A stretch of 64,000 nucleotides of DNA from VRUE01 sp963705635 (GTDB taxonomy: Bacteria; Actinomycetota; Thermoleophilia; Solirubrobacterales; 70-9), in assembly GCA_963705635.1 (NCBI GenBank), contig CAVPKH010000001.1, forward strand, positions 682,001 to 746,000, read 5' to 3'. Numbering within the stretch: the stretch's first letter is position 1; each line of letters starts with the position of its first letter. Both the position numbers and the translations under genes were made by a program. The notes beneath the pieces are model-generated. The model ran no database searches. It saw only the letters and a program-made list of their open reading frames with translations, and was not told where the DNA came from. Shown here piece after piece: positions 23,823 through 32,610 of the stretch.

Positions 23823-25115
23823 TCGTTCCTCCGCCGCAGCGGATCCTCACCGCCGCCTGTTCCGCGATAGCCCTGATCGGCGGCTCTCGCGCCCGCCAAC
23901 GCCCCTGCGGCTTCGAACTGGACGCTGCGGCAGCTGCCCCCGCCCTCCGGCGATAGGTTTGGGCCGCCGCTCTCCGGGGTCTCCTGCCCCTCGCGGAACC
24001 TCTGCGTTGCGGTGAGCTACGAAGGCTTCGTCTACGCCTCCACCGAACCGGCTGGCGCCGCCGACGCTTGGTCGCCGACGGTCGTAAACGACGGCGACGG
24101 TGCGACGCACCTGACCGCGGTTTCCTGCCCCTCGCCGGCCCTGTGCGTGGCGGTCTCCGGTGGGTCGAACAACTCCAACGGCGGCAAGGTGCTGACCTCG
24201 ACCGACCCCACCTCGGGCCACTGGCAGGCGATCCAGCTCAGCAGCTCGCTCGATCTCCGTGGCGTCTCCTGCGGCAGCCCTTCGCTCTGCGTCGCCGTCG
24301 CCCGAGAAGGCCGGATCTTCGTCTCGACCAACCCAACCGGCGGCGCCTCGGCCTGGAGGGAAGCGGGGACCCCGGGCGGGCCCGGTGACCTGGAAGGAGT
24401 CGCCTGCGCATCGACCCTGCTCTGCGCCGCCGGCAACCTGACGGGCAACATCCTCACCTCGACCGACCCCGCCGGCGGCCGTCCAAGCTGGAGCGAGGCA
24501 AACGCCGGCGGCTCGGTCCAGATCACCGGCCTCTCCTGCCCGACGATGAGTCGCTGCCTGGCGGTCGACAACAACGGCGACGTCCTCACCTCGACCGATC
24601 CGACGGGAGGTGCCGGCTCCTGGCACTTCGAGAACATGGTTCCCTTTCGACCCACCGAGAATGAAAAAGGACTCGAGCCGCCGCGAAACGCGCTCTTCTC
24701 CGCCTCCTGCGCCTCGACCTCGCTCTGCGCCCTGGTTGGCATCGACGGTCGCGTCTTCACCGCCACCGATCCGTTCTCCGTGCCCGTCGACTCGCCCGGT
24801 CAACACCGGGCTCGCAAGGCCCCCCGGCGCCCCCGCACGGTCCTCGTCTTCGCCGAGCACTTTTGGAAAGTCGCCAGCAGCCGTCACCGTCGCATCCGCG
24901 CCCGCTTTCGCTTCTACTCACCGACCAAGGCCAGGGGGTTCGAATGCAAGCGCGACCGCGGTCGCTACCGCCCCTGTGACTCGCCCCTGCGCTACTGGGC
25001 GGGGCGCGGGCGACACGTGCTGCGCGTGCGCGCGATCGGCCCGACCGGACTTCGCGGCCCGGCGGCGATCAAGCACTTCCGCCTGCTGGCAGCGGCCGAT
25101 TCTCAGCCGGGCTGA
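23819..25115 (+). pseudogene. Secreted VSCPS-repeat protein, frameshifted in its signal region
   Basis: Starting at ATG 23819 (overlapping the previous stop), the frame gives a hydrophobic leader (ILTAACSAIALIGG). An extra G near 23882 shifts it off-frame. Without it the protein continues ALAPANAPAASNW and then about six blades with a repeated motif VSCPS-LCVAV (GVSCPSRNLCVAVSYEGFVY, AVSCPSPALCVAVSG). It ends in a basic C-terminal domain with FECKRDRGRY, CDSPLRYW and HVLRVRAIGPTGLRG, which resembles bacterial Ig-type domains of this lineage. A paralogue lies at 31010-32476. Translation from GTG 24012 would lack a signal peptide. Confidence 0.65.
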
Positions 25116-25765
25116 TCGAGGAAGCGCCGCTCGATGCCGTCGAGCACGGTCTGCAGGCCGAGCTCGAAGCGCTCGATCGAGGAGCGGTTGCGGAGGTTGT
25201 CGGGCAGGGCGGCGAGCTCGGGGAGCTCGACCACGTCGCTGGCGTCGATCGCCGCCTCCATGTCCTCCGGGTTCACGCTGCCGACGGTTCGAAACGAGTA
25301 GCCGATGACGTAGTCGTTGACGATTCCCTGCACCTGCCAGACATCCCCGTGCTCGAGCGAGAGCGTCGCGAGCGCCCCCGCCATCTGCTTGGCGATCTTG
25401 ACGCCGTTAGGCCCCGGGCGGGCCCGTTCGGTGTGAATGAAGAGCGTCCAGGGATGACCGGCGTAAGCGGCGTACATCTTCCGCGCCGAAACCGCCACCG
25501 CGTCTCGCCAGCTATCCGGCAGGGGCCGGGATGTCAGCATCTCCCCGACCACCTCGTCGGCCATCGAGGCAAGCAGCTCGCGCTTGCTGGCGAAATGGTC
25601 GTAGAGGCTCATCGCCCGCGCGTCGAGCTCGGCGGCGACGCGCCTGATCGAGACCGCCTCGAGGCCCTCGGCATCGGCCAGCCGGATCGCCGCCCCGGTG
25701 ATCGCCCCGGGCGAAAGCCGCTGCCGTTTCTTTGGCTGTCCCCCGGAGGGATTCGTCTTCTGCAC
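25103..25765 (-). CDS. TetR-family regulator
   Basis: This 220-residue protein has an N-terminal DNA-binding domain with LADAEGLEAVSIRRVAAELD then ARAMSLYDHFASKRELLASM. A TetR C-terminal ligand domain follows, with LPDSWRDAVAVSARKMYAAY and ELGLQTVLDGIERRF. It is divergent from the PASTA-domain gene at 25940 and convergent by 13 bases with the VSCPS-repeat gene. The target is unknown. Confidence 0.85.
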   Translation of the reverse strand: MQKTNPSGGQPKKRQRLSPGAITGAAIRLADAEGLEAVSIRRVAAELDARAMSLYDHFASKRELLASMADEVVGEMLTSRPLPDSWRDAVAVSARKMYAAYAGHPWTLFIHTERARPGPNGVKIAKQMAGALATLSLEHGDVWQVQGIVNDYVIGYSFRTVGSVNPEDMEAAIDASDVVELPELAALPDNLRNRSSIERFELGLQTVLDGIERRFLDQPG

Positions 25766-25939
25766 GCTTGAACCGTAGTTCCAACCGACCGGATCGCGAC
25801 AGGCTGAAGCGCGCGGCCCGTTGGCTGATTTACCGTATCCGCCAGATTGATACGCTGTAGCGGAATCGGACCAGGGAGCCGACGCGGACCAGCGGGTCGC
25901 GGCACCTAACGCAAGCCGGGAACAGCGAAAGGGAAATCG

Positions 25940-27139
25940 ATGACTTCAAGGGAAGCCGTGTCGGTGGGTGGGGTGGCGAACGGCCGCGGAGCAATGAGAG
26001 TCACGGGGACGATCGCGCTTGTCGCCCTCTTGGCGCTGGGCGCATGGGCCTCGACGGCGAGCGCCGAGCCCCTCTCGATGACGTTCACCGAAGGTCGCGC
26101 CAACGTCGGCGGCGACCAGCTCACCGACGATTCCCTGTTTGGGCCGCCCAAAACGGCGCCGCTCGAGGCACAGATCGATTCCGGTGGCTCGATCACGGGG
26201 GGCTTCCTCGTAGTTCCTCAGTTCTCAACGTCCATCGTCGACCCCGTCGTTGCCGACGTCGCGGTCGACTTCGAGATCGATGTCATCTCGGGGGACTTCA
26301 ACCAGGCGACCGGCGCGCTCACCCTGCAAACGACAACCGGCGGGACGCTGACGGCCAACGGGAAAGAATGCGCCGTTTCGACGAGCCCGCCGGTCCTCAC
26401 CTTCTCGACGCTGACCGCAGCGAGCACTGGAGGCAGTCCGCGCTCTGGAGCGCCGTTCACCCACGGGCTCACCGGAGCTGGGGCGATCGCCGGCCAGTGG
26501 AACGACTTGACCGCGACTCCAGTCATCCCCGGAGAAGGAGTCGCTGTCTGCGAAGTCGCCGAAGAAGCCATGGAAGGGCCGGGGGGCTTTTGGTTCGAGC
26601 AGGCTGGCGACGCCGTGCCGCCATCGGCGCCGCAGCTGACGAGCACCGACCCGGCCTCGCCGAACCCGAGCGGCACGCCGCGGATCCGCGGCGCCGCCGA
26701 GGCGGGATCGACGGTGCGCGTCTATGCGGGCCCGAGCTGCGCGGGCGCGCCGGTCGCCACTGGAAGCGCGGCCGAGCTCGGCTCACCCGGCCTCCGCGTT
26801 GAGGTCGGGGAGGGCGTCACTGCCGCCTTCTCGGCGACCGCGGCCGACGCGGCCGGCAACACCTCGTCCTGCTCCGCTCCGATCTCGTACACGCGCCCGC
26901 CGCACGGCGACCCGCCCCGACCCGCCGGATGCATCGTCCCGATGCTGGTCGGCAAGAAGCTGGCACGAGCGAAGACGGCATTGACGGCGGCAGGCTGCGA
27001 GCTCGGCACGGTCCGGAAGCCAAAAGGCAAAGGCAAAGGGCGCCGGCCGCTTGTCGTCAAGTCATCGAGCCCCGCGGCAGGTGCGAGATCCGCCGACGGC
27101 AACGTCGACCTCAGGCTCGGGCCGAAGCCCAAGAAATAG
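25940..27139 (+). CDS. Secreted protein with C-terminal PASTA domain
   Basis: The 399-residue protein has an N-terminal signal region (GTIALVALLALGAWASTASA), a beta-rich exported domain and an Ig-like central part (PPSAPQLTSTDPASPNPSGT). It ends in a PASTA domain (CIVPMLVGKKLARAKTALTA; GCELGTVRKPKGKG). PASTA domains bind cell-wall fragments, so it may be surface-associated. AAAGGGA precedes the start. It is divergent from the TetR gene. Confidence 0.8.
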   Translation: MTSREAVSVGGVANGRGAMRVTGTIALVALLALGAWASTASAEPLSMTFTEGRANVGGDQLTDDSLFGPPKTAPLEAQIDSGGSITGGFLVVPQFSTSIVDPVVADVAVDFEIDVISGDFNQATGALTLQTTTGGTLTANGKECAVSTSPPVLTFSTLTAASTGGSPRSGAPFTHGLTGAGAIAGQWNDLTATPVIPGEGVAVCEVAEEAMEGPGGFWFEQAGDAVPPSAPQLTSTDPASPNPSGTPRIRGAAEAGSTVRVYAGPSCAGAPVATGSAAELGSPGLRVEVGEGVTAAFSATAADAAGNTSSCSAPISYTRPPHGDPPRPAGCIVPMLVGKKLARAKTALTAAGCELGTVRKPKGKGKGRRPLVVKSSSPAAGARSADGNVDLRLGPKPKK

Positions 27140-27145
27140 CCGCGG

Positions 27146-27679
27146 TCAAGGCGCCGGGAGGTAGGTGAGGAGGACCACCCCGGAGTCGAACCGCTTGATC
27201 TCGTCGAGCTGCATCCGGACGGTTCCCCTGTCGCCGAGCACGTGGACGTTTCCCTCGCCCCAGACGAGGGGGTTGAGGTAGATCTCGTACTCGTCGATCA
27301 GGCCCTTCTCGGCGAGGGCGTAGGCGAACTCGCCGCTGCCGTGCATGAAGAGTTCACCGCCGGCCTCGTCCTTCAGCTTCGGGATCGACTGCTCGAGGTC
27401 GCCCTCGAGCAGGGTCGCGTTCCACTCGAGCTCGCCGGACAGGGTGTTGGACCCGACGTACTTCGGCATCGCGTTGACCATGTCCGCCCACTTGCCCGAC
27501 CGGCTCGGCCAGTATCCCGCCAGGCCCTCGTAGGTCTTGCGCCCCAGCACCAGCCCGCTCGATCTCGCCTGGCGCTCGAACGAGTACTCGCCGTGGTCCC
27601 CGTCCGCCTGCACCCACTCGCCGACCGGGTCGATGACCCCGTCGATGGTGGCCTGCGTTGTCGCGATCAGCTTGCCCAT
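27146..27679 (-). CDS. Dihydrofolate reductase family (RibD_C) protein
   Basis: This 177-residue protein begins MGKLIATTQATIDGVIDP. It has LVLGRKTYEGLAGYWPSRSG, the nucleotide-binding GGELFMHGSGEFAYALAEKG and a final LNPLVWGEGNVHVLGD. GGAGG lies five bases upstream. It is the fourth RibD_C-type protein in 16 kb. It converges with the PASTA gene, leaving six bases between stop codons. Confidence 0.85.
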   Translation of the reverse strand: MGKLIATTQATIDGVIDPVGEWVQADGDHGEYSFERQARSSGLVLGRKTYEGLAGYWPSRSGKWADMVNAMPKYVGSNTLSGELEWNATLLEGDLEQSIPKLKDEAGGELFMHGSGEFAYALAEKGLIDEYEIYLNPLVWGEGNVHVLGDRGTVRMQLDEIKRFDSGVVLLTYLPAP

Positions 27680-27963
27680 CTCGATCCTCCTTCGGTAAGG
27701 GAGCTCCCTCTGAGCTCCCTTTACCCATGAGACGAACGGGGACACGCGAATTCGACATTTCGGCTCGACTGGGCGCTGCCGGTCGAGCCACTCGGTCGGG
27801 GGGCCGACTACGGCTCGGCCGTTTCCTCGTCTCATCGGTGTGACGAAGCTGAGGGCCGAGATGTGACGGAAAGCCTGGTTGCGTAGCCCGCAGGGCTGGG
27901 CTCGAATCGCTCCCGCGCCAAAGGCGGAAGCCCGGCCGCCTCGATCCGGTGTTAAATCGGCAT

Positions 27964-29631
27964 ATGCATCGGGTCCGCCCGCTCGCGCGTGCCTTGTTTC
28001 TCGCCGCCGTTGGCGCCGCGACGATCGCCGCTGTGCCGGCGAGTGCGGCGCCGGCGCCGAAGCACCTCGGTGAAGCGACGGTTCCCGGCAAAGAAATCGC
28101 CCCATGCAGCTGCAGCGCCTGGCAGTTCGGCGACCAAGGCACCGCGGTCGGCTCCTACGGAATCCCCTACGACGGGGTGATCGTCAAGTCCCGGGTCAAG
28201 GTCGGCGCCTTGACCGGCTCCACCGACACCTTCCAGCCGCAGGCCGCCCACAAGACCGGCGCCAACGCCGGCACGGTCGCCAGCGCGGGGGCGACGCACA
28301 ACCTCTCGGGGCTCGCGGGGACGCTCGCCCCGTTCTACGAGCGCTTTCCGGTCCACGCCGGCGATGTTCTCGGCGCCCGCTTTTCCACGGGGTCGGCCTT
28401 CATCGAATACACGAACGCCTTCTTCAACAGCACGACCACCGCCGATGAAATCGCCACCAAGACGCCGGCGCTGGCGGCCGGCGAAAGCTTCACCGGCTCT
28501 TCCAACGCGACCAAAGAGCGGGTCAACGTCGAAGCCTGGATCGAGCCCGACGAAGACCACGACGGCTACGGCGACGTCTCCCAGGACCTCTGTCTCGGCT
28601 CGCCGATTGCCGGCACCGCCTGCTCGGGATCGCTGTTCGGCAGCAACTTCGCAGGCGTCCTCGCGAACTCCGGTGGCGCCGGGTCCGACTCGCTGTATGT
28701 CCAGACCGCCTTGGGCGGTGCCCCGACCGCGCTGCCCGCAGGTGGCGTGGTCGTTCGCTGGCGCGTGTTTGGGATCCCCACGTTTGCCCGCGAATTCCAG
28801 CTGCGGGTGCTCGCGCCGAAGGCCGGCGGCGGGTACACCGTCGCGCGTTCGAGCGCGGCGGAGACCCTGCCGAAAGACATCAGCGCCGAAGCGGGGGCGA
28901 TCGGCAGCTTCGCGACGCGCCTGTCGGTGCCCAGCGGGGGTTACGTCGGGATCGCTACGGACCCCACCTTCACGATGCCGACCATTGCCGGCGGGGCGCC
29001 GGGTACCACGATGAGCAAACTCGCCGACGGCGCCGACGGCACGAATTACTCGGGCCTGCCGACGACGGCTGCCAGCGTCGTCGGTTACGACGCAGACATC
29101 GAGCCCGATGTCGACGGCGACGGCTATGGCGACGTCAGCCAGGATTCCTGCCCGACCGCGGCGTCGGTTCACGAAGGTCCCTGCCCACCACCGGCGGCTG
29201 GCGGGGGCGCCGGGAGCGCGCCGGGCAATCCGTCGACGAAGTCGCCACCGGGGCCTGTCGCCCCGGCGATCGACAGTCTCGCGGTCAAGCCCAAGCGCTT
29301 CCGCGCCAAGCCGCTCGGTCGCGTCGCGGCCGGGGGTGCCTGGGGCACGAAGTTGAAGCTCAACCTCTCGGCGGCGGCAACCGTGACGCTGACGATCCAG
29401 TCGACGGCCGGCAAGCCGCTGCAGACCCTGATCAGGTCTCTCGACGCCGGCGCTTCCTCAATCGCCTTCAACGGCCAGATTCGCCGCCACGGCAAACGCG
29501 TTGACCTGGCGCCGGGCGCCTATCGCCTCAGCGCCAGCGCTCGCAACGATGCCGGCATCGGCGCCACCAAAACGGCGAGCCTCAGGGTTCTCCCCCCGGT
29601 CCCTGGGTCGACGAGGGTTGTGCAGCGATGA
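27964..29631 (+). CDS. Secreted protein with thrombospondin-type-3-like repeats
   Basis: The 555-residue protein has a signal peptide (MHRVRPLARALFLAAVGAAT) and two calcium-binding-type DxDxDG segments (EPDEDHDGYGDVSQDLC and EPDVDGDGYGDVSQDSC). The C-terminal part has a FlgD/Ig-like fold (TVTLTIQSTAGKPL; LAPGAYRLSASARNDAGIGA). ATG 27964 gives a proper leader; an ATG at 27949 is also open. Its stop overlaps the start of the RTX-repeat gene (ATGA). Confidence 0.75.
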   Translation: MHRVRPLARALFLAAVGAATIAAVPASAAPAPKHLGEATVPGKEIAPCSCSAWQFGDQGTAVGSYGIPYDGVIVKSRVKVGALTGSTDTFQPQAAHKTGANAGTVASAGATHNLSGLAGTLAPFYERFPVHAGDVLGARFSTGSAFIEYTNAFFNSTTTADEIATKTPALAAGESFTGSSNATKERVNVEAWIEPDEDHDGYGDVSQDLCLGSPIAGTACSGSLFGSNFAGVLANSGGAGSDSLYVQTALGGAPTALPAGGVVVRWRVFGIPTFAREFQLRVLAPKAGGGYTVARSSAAETLPKDISAEAGAIGSFATRLSVPSGGYVGIATDPTFTMPTIAGGAPGTTMSKLADGADGTNYSGLPTTAASVVGYDADIEPDVDGDGYGDVSQDSCPTAASVHEGPCPPPAAGGGAGSAPGNPSTKSPPGPVAPAIDSLAVKPKRFRAKPLGRVAAGGAWGTKLKLNLSAAATVTLTIQSTAGKPLQTLIRSLDAGASSIAFNGQIRRHGKRVDLAPGAYRLSASARNDAGIGATKTASLRVLPPVPGSTRVVQR

Positions 29632-30266
29632 CAGCGCTTCGGTTTCGCTTCGGTGGACCGTCCTGTTGGCTGCTGATCGGGGCGACGCTGGCGCTGGCAG
29701 TCGCGGTGCTGGTGCCGGCGAGGGCGGATGCCTTTGGCACCTTCACCAACGGTGTGCTCACGGTCAATGGCGGGGAGGGGAAAATCGTCCCTCGCTGCGC
29801 GAGCGATGGCGAGATCACCGTCAGCGGCGCTTTCCTCGACAACGGCCCTGCCTACTGCCGCGACCTGAGGCGGATCGAGGCTTCTTCGTCCGTGTCCACC
29901 CTCTTCGACTTCTCACAGCTGCCCGACGACCTCGGCGGCGGCCAGGGGCCGATCGAGATCCACGCTGCCTCCACGGTGAGCGATCCGACTGAATTCTCCG
30001 ACGACAAGTTCATCGGGGCTCCGGGCCACATCAACATCTTCGACGGGGGGCTCGGCTTCGACTCCATCGCCGGCGGCAACCTCAACGACAGCCTGAGTGG
30101 CGGCGCCGACAGCGACAAGATCGACGGCGGGCGCGGAAACGACATTCTCCGCGGCGGTTCTGCGGCGGACAAGCTGCTCGGCGGGCCGGGCCGCGACACC
30201 CTGAGGGGCGAGGGCGGCAGCGACAAGCTGGTCGGCGGCCCCGGTAGGGACATCGAAAAGCAGTAG
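29628..30266 (+). CDS. Secreted RTX-type calcium-binding protein
   Basis: This 212-residue protein has an N-terminal signal region (WLLIGATLALAVAVLVPARA). Its C-terminal half holds nonapeptide RTX-like repeats (GGADSDKIDGGRGNDILRGG; LGGPGRDTLRGEGGSDKLVG). RTX repeats fold on calcium and are typical of secreted proteins. No RTX type I secretion genes are seen here. It is coupled to the upstream secreted-protein gene by an ATGA overlap. Confidence 0.85.
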   Translation: MTALRFRFGGPSCWLLIGATLALAVAVLVPARADAFGTFTNGVLTVNGGEGKIVPRCASDGEITVSGAFLDNGPAYCRDLRRIEASSSVSTLFDFSQLPDDLGGGQGPIEIHAASTVSDPTEFSDDKFIGAPGHINIFDGGLGFDSIAGGNLNDSLSGGADSDKIDGGRGNDILRGGSAADKLLGGPGRDTLRGEGGSDKLVGGPGRDIEKQ

Positions 30267-30329
30267 CGCCAGGCCGTAGCCTCGTCGGCCGCGCGACGGC
30301 CGTGGCGCCGCTCGGGCAGGATCGCGCGC

Positions 30330-30917
30330 ATGCAGTTCACGCGCTTGGAGCTGGAGGAGTTCCGCGGCCACGAGGTCGACGACCTCGTCGGGCCGGGCCT
30401 GAGGCTGCTGTTCGTCGGCATCAACCCGGGCCTCTGGACGGCCGCGGTCGGAACCCACTTCGCCCACCCCACCAACCGCTTCTACCCGGCGCTGGCCGCG
30501 GCCGGCATCACCGGTTACGAGGTTGATCGGGTCGCCGGGATGACCGCTGCCGATCGCGCCCATCTCGTCGCGCGGGGAGTCGGGATCACCAATCTCGTGC
30601 GGCGCGCCACCGCGCGCGCCTCTGAGCTCTCGCGCGAGGAGCTGCGCGAGGGCGGCGCGCGGCTGCAGCGGTTCGTCGCCGATCACCGGCCCGCGGTCGT
30701 TGCGATCGCCGGCGTCACCGCCTACCGCGACGCCTTCGGCGAGCGCGGCGCGGCCTTGGGCCGGCAGCCGGACACGCTTGACAGCGGGATCCGCTGGTCC
30801 GGCGCGGCGCTCTGGGTGGTCCCCAACCCAAGCGGGCTCAACGCCCACGAGACGGCCGCGACGCTCGCCGCCGCCTATGCGGCGCCGGCCACTGAGGCTG
30901 GCGTCATCGCTCCTTGA
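30330..30917 (+). CDS. mug: Mismatch-specific uracil-DNA glycosylase (Mug)
   Basis: This 195-residue protein removes uracil or thymine opposite G in double-stranded DNA (base-excision repair). The Mug motifs are clear: FVGINPGLWTAAVGTHFAHP (the catalytic GINPG segment), the PTNRFYPAL segment, GITNLVRR and the DNA-binding loop NPSGLNAH. Its length is normal. A CAGGAT box lies seven bases upstream of the start. Confidence 0.9.
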   Translation: MQFTRLELEEFRGHEVDDLVGPGLRLLFVGINPGLWTAAVGTHFAHPTNRFYPALAAAGITGYEVDRVAGMTAADRAHLVARGVGITNLVRRATARASELSREELREGGARLQRFVADHRPAVVAIAGVTAYRDAFGERGAALGRQPDTLDSGIRWSGAALWVVPNPSGLNAHETAATLAAAYAAPATEAGVIAP

Positions 30918-31009
30918 CGCCGCGGCGGCGAGGCGCCATAGCGGAGGCGGGCTGAGCCAATGTGCGGTCGGGAGGCGAGTTGTCTGTGCCCGGGCGGGCG
31001 CTACCGGTT

Positions 31010-32476
31010 CTAACCGGGCGAGTTGGGCCCTCGGATCGTGAATCGGCCCTTCGCCACGGGCCCCTTCAGGCCGGTCACCCCGATCGCCCTCGCCCGCAGG
31101 ACGTGGTGGCCGAGCTTCACGTAGATCCGCAGCGGCGACCTGCAGCGACGGAATCTGCGGCGGTCGAGGCTGCAGACGAAGCCGCGGACTCTGCCATAGG
31201 GGCGAAGGCGGAAGGTGACCCTGCTGCCAGCCCCCTGGGTGCGTGACTGCCTGACGAAGTTGTCGCTGTGCAGGATCTTCATGCGCGGGCGCTTGGCGCT
31301 GCCGTGCCTCGGTCCCCCGCGGGCTTCCTCGATGTCGAAGGGGTTCGCGCTCGTCAAGATCATGCCCCGGGAGCCGACCGCGGCGCAGAAGTCGCCGCTC
31401 GGGCAAGAGATTCCGAAGAGGGCGTTGAATGGCTGGCCCTGGCTCCCGCTGGGAAGGAAGGGGATCAGGTTGGTTGCCGACCAAGAGCCCAGCGGGCCGG
31501 TTGGGTCCGTCGAGACGGCGACGTCGCCATTATTGTCGACGGCGGCGCAGCGCGAGCCAGCTGGGCAGGAGATGCCGGTAATCGGCACCGACGGACCAGA
31601 GTTGACCTCACGCCAGCCCGGCGTGGGCGCGTTTGCATCGGCGGTCGAGAGGATGTTGCCCCGTGCGTTCCCGGCCAGGCAGAGGCTCCTTTCGGGGCAG
31701 TCGACAGCTTCCAGGTCCCCTGGCCCGCCCGGCGTTCCGATCTCCCTCCAGGCCGGGGTAGCGGCAGCGGGGTTGGCGGAGACGACGATCCTGCCCTGGT
31801 TCGCGACCGCGATGCAGAACGCGGGGCTGGGGCAGGAGACGGCCTGCAGGTCCAGTGACTCGTCAAGTTGGACCCGCACCGGGGAGATCGAGGCCGAGAG
31901 CGGGTTGCCGATGCCGATGATCTGACCGCCTCCGTCCGCGTCCGCCGCTCCGGCTCCTCCGGCCGCGACGGCCACACAGAACGTAGTGGTGGGGCAGGAG
32001 ACGCTCTTCAGGTGGGTATCGGCGCCGTCTCCGTCGAGATCGGTTGCGCGCCAGGTCGAGGCACCGCCCCGCGGGTCTCCGGATGCGTAGAAATCGCCCG
32101 CATAGGTGACGGCAGCACACATCCCCGCCGTGGGACAGGAAACGGACTCGAAGGTGCCCGGCGAGGTCCGGTCCGCCTCGCCGGCCACGGTTCCGACGTA
32201 GGGCCCCGGCTTTGCGGTCTCGCTCTTCCAGGCTGCGGCCCCTCCGCCCGCGTTCTCAGAGCTGACGATCGTGCCCCGATTGCCGACGGCCACACAGGTG
32301 GAGGCCGTCGGGCACGAGACGCTGAAAAGGCTGTCGCCCTCCCTCTCACCGACCTCGACCTGTCTCGACTCCCAGGCCGCCACGGCGAGTGCCGATGAGC
32401 TGACTTGCATGAGCGGTGCAATCGTCACGGTCGCGATTGCGATAGCGAAGCAGCGGACGATCCACGCTAGTTGCAT
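31010..32476 (-). CDS. Secreted VSCPS-repeat protein
   Basis: The 488-residue protein has a signal peptide (AIAIATVTIAPLMQ) and about six beta-propeller-type blades with VSCPTAS-CVAV repeats (SVSCPTASTCVAVGNRGTIV; AVSCPSPAFCIAVANQGRIV). The C-terminal domain (FVCSLDRRRF, CRSPLRIYVKLGHHVLRARA, then IGVTGLKGPV) matches the domain at the end of the 23819-25115 protein. Their shared blades and C-terminus show they are paralogues on opposite strands. It is a YCF48/sialidase-like fold candidate. Confidence 0.75.
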   Translation of the reverse strand: MQLAWIVRCFAIAIATVTIAPLMQVSSSALAVAAWESRQVEVGEREGDSLFSVSCPTASTCVAVGNRGTIVSSENAGGGAAAWKSETAKPGPYVGTVAGEADRTSPGTFESVSCPTAGMCAAVTYAGDFYASGDPRGGASTWRATDLDGDGADTHLKSVSCPTTTFCVAVAAGGAGAADADGGGQIIGIGNPLSASISPVRVQLDESLDLQAVSCPSPAFCIAVANQGRIVVSANPAAATPAWREIGTPGGPGDLEAVDCPERSLCLAGNARGNILSTADANAPTPGWREVNSGPSVPITGISCPAGSRCAAVDNNGDVAVSTDPTGPLGSWSATNLIPFLPSGSQGQPFNALFGISCPSGDFCAAVGSRGMILTSANPFDIEEARGGPRHGSAKRPRMKILHSDNFVRQSRTQGAGSRVTFRLRPYGRVRGFVCSLDRRRFRRCRSPLRIYVKLGHHVLRARAIGVTGLKGPVAKGRFTIRGPNSPG

Positions 32477-32610
32477 CGGCTCGGCCCAACGGCGCGCAAG
32501 AAGTCCCCCTTTGGCATTGCCCTTGCTCGACGGTAGCGCGCTCTGCGCTGGATCGCCGTTCGCTTCGACTGATCCGCTTCCGGCCGCTGGCGGATCTTGG
32601 AAGCGGTTCG

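Noticed and set aside
27880..27950. tRNA-like end (GGCTCGAATCGCTCCCGC)
   Set aside because: The acceptor and anticodon arms cannot be formed; the resemblance is limited to a T-loop-like string.
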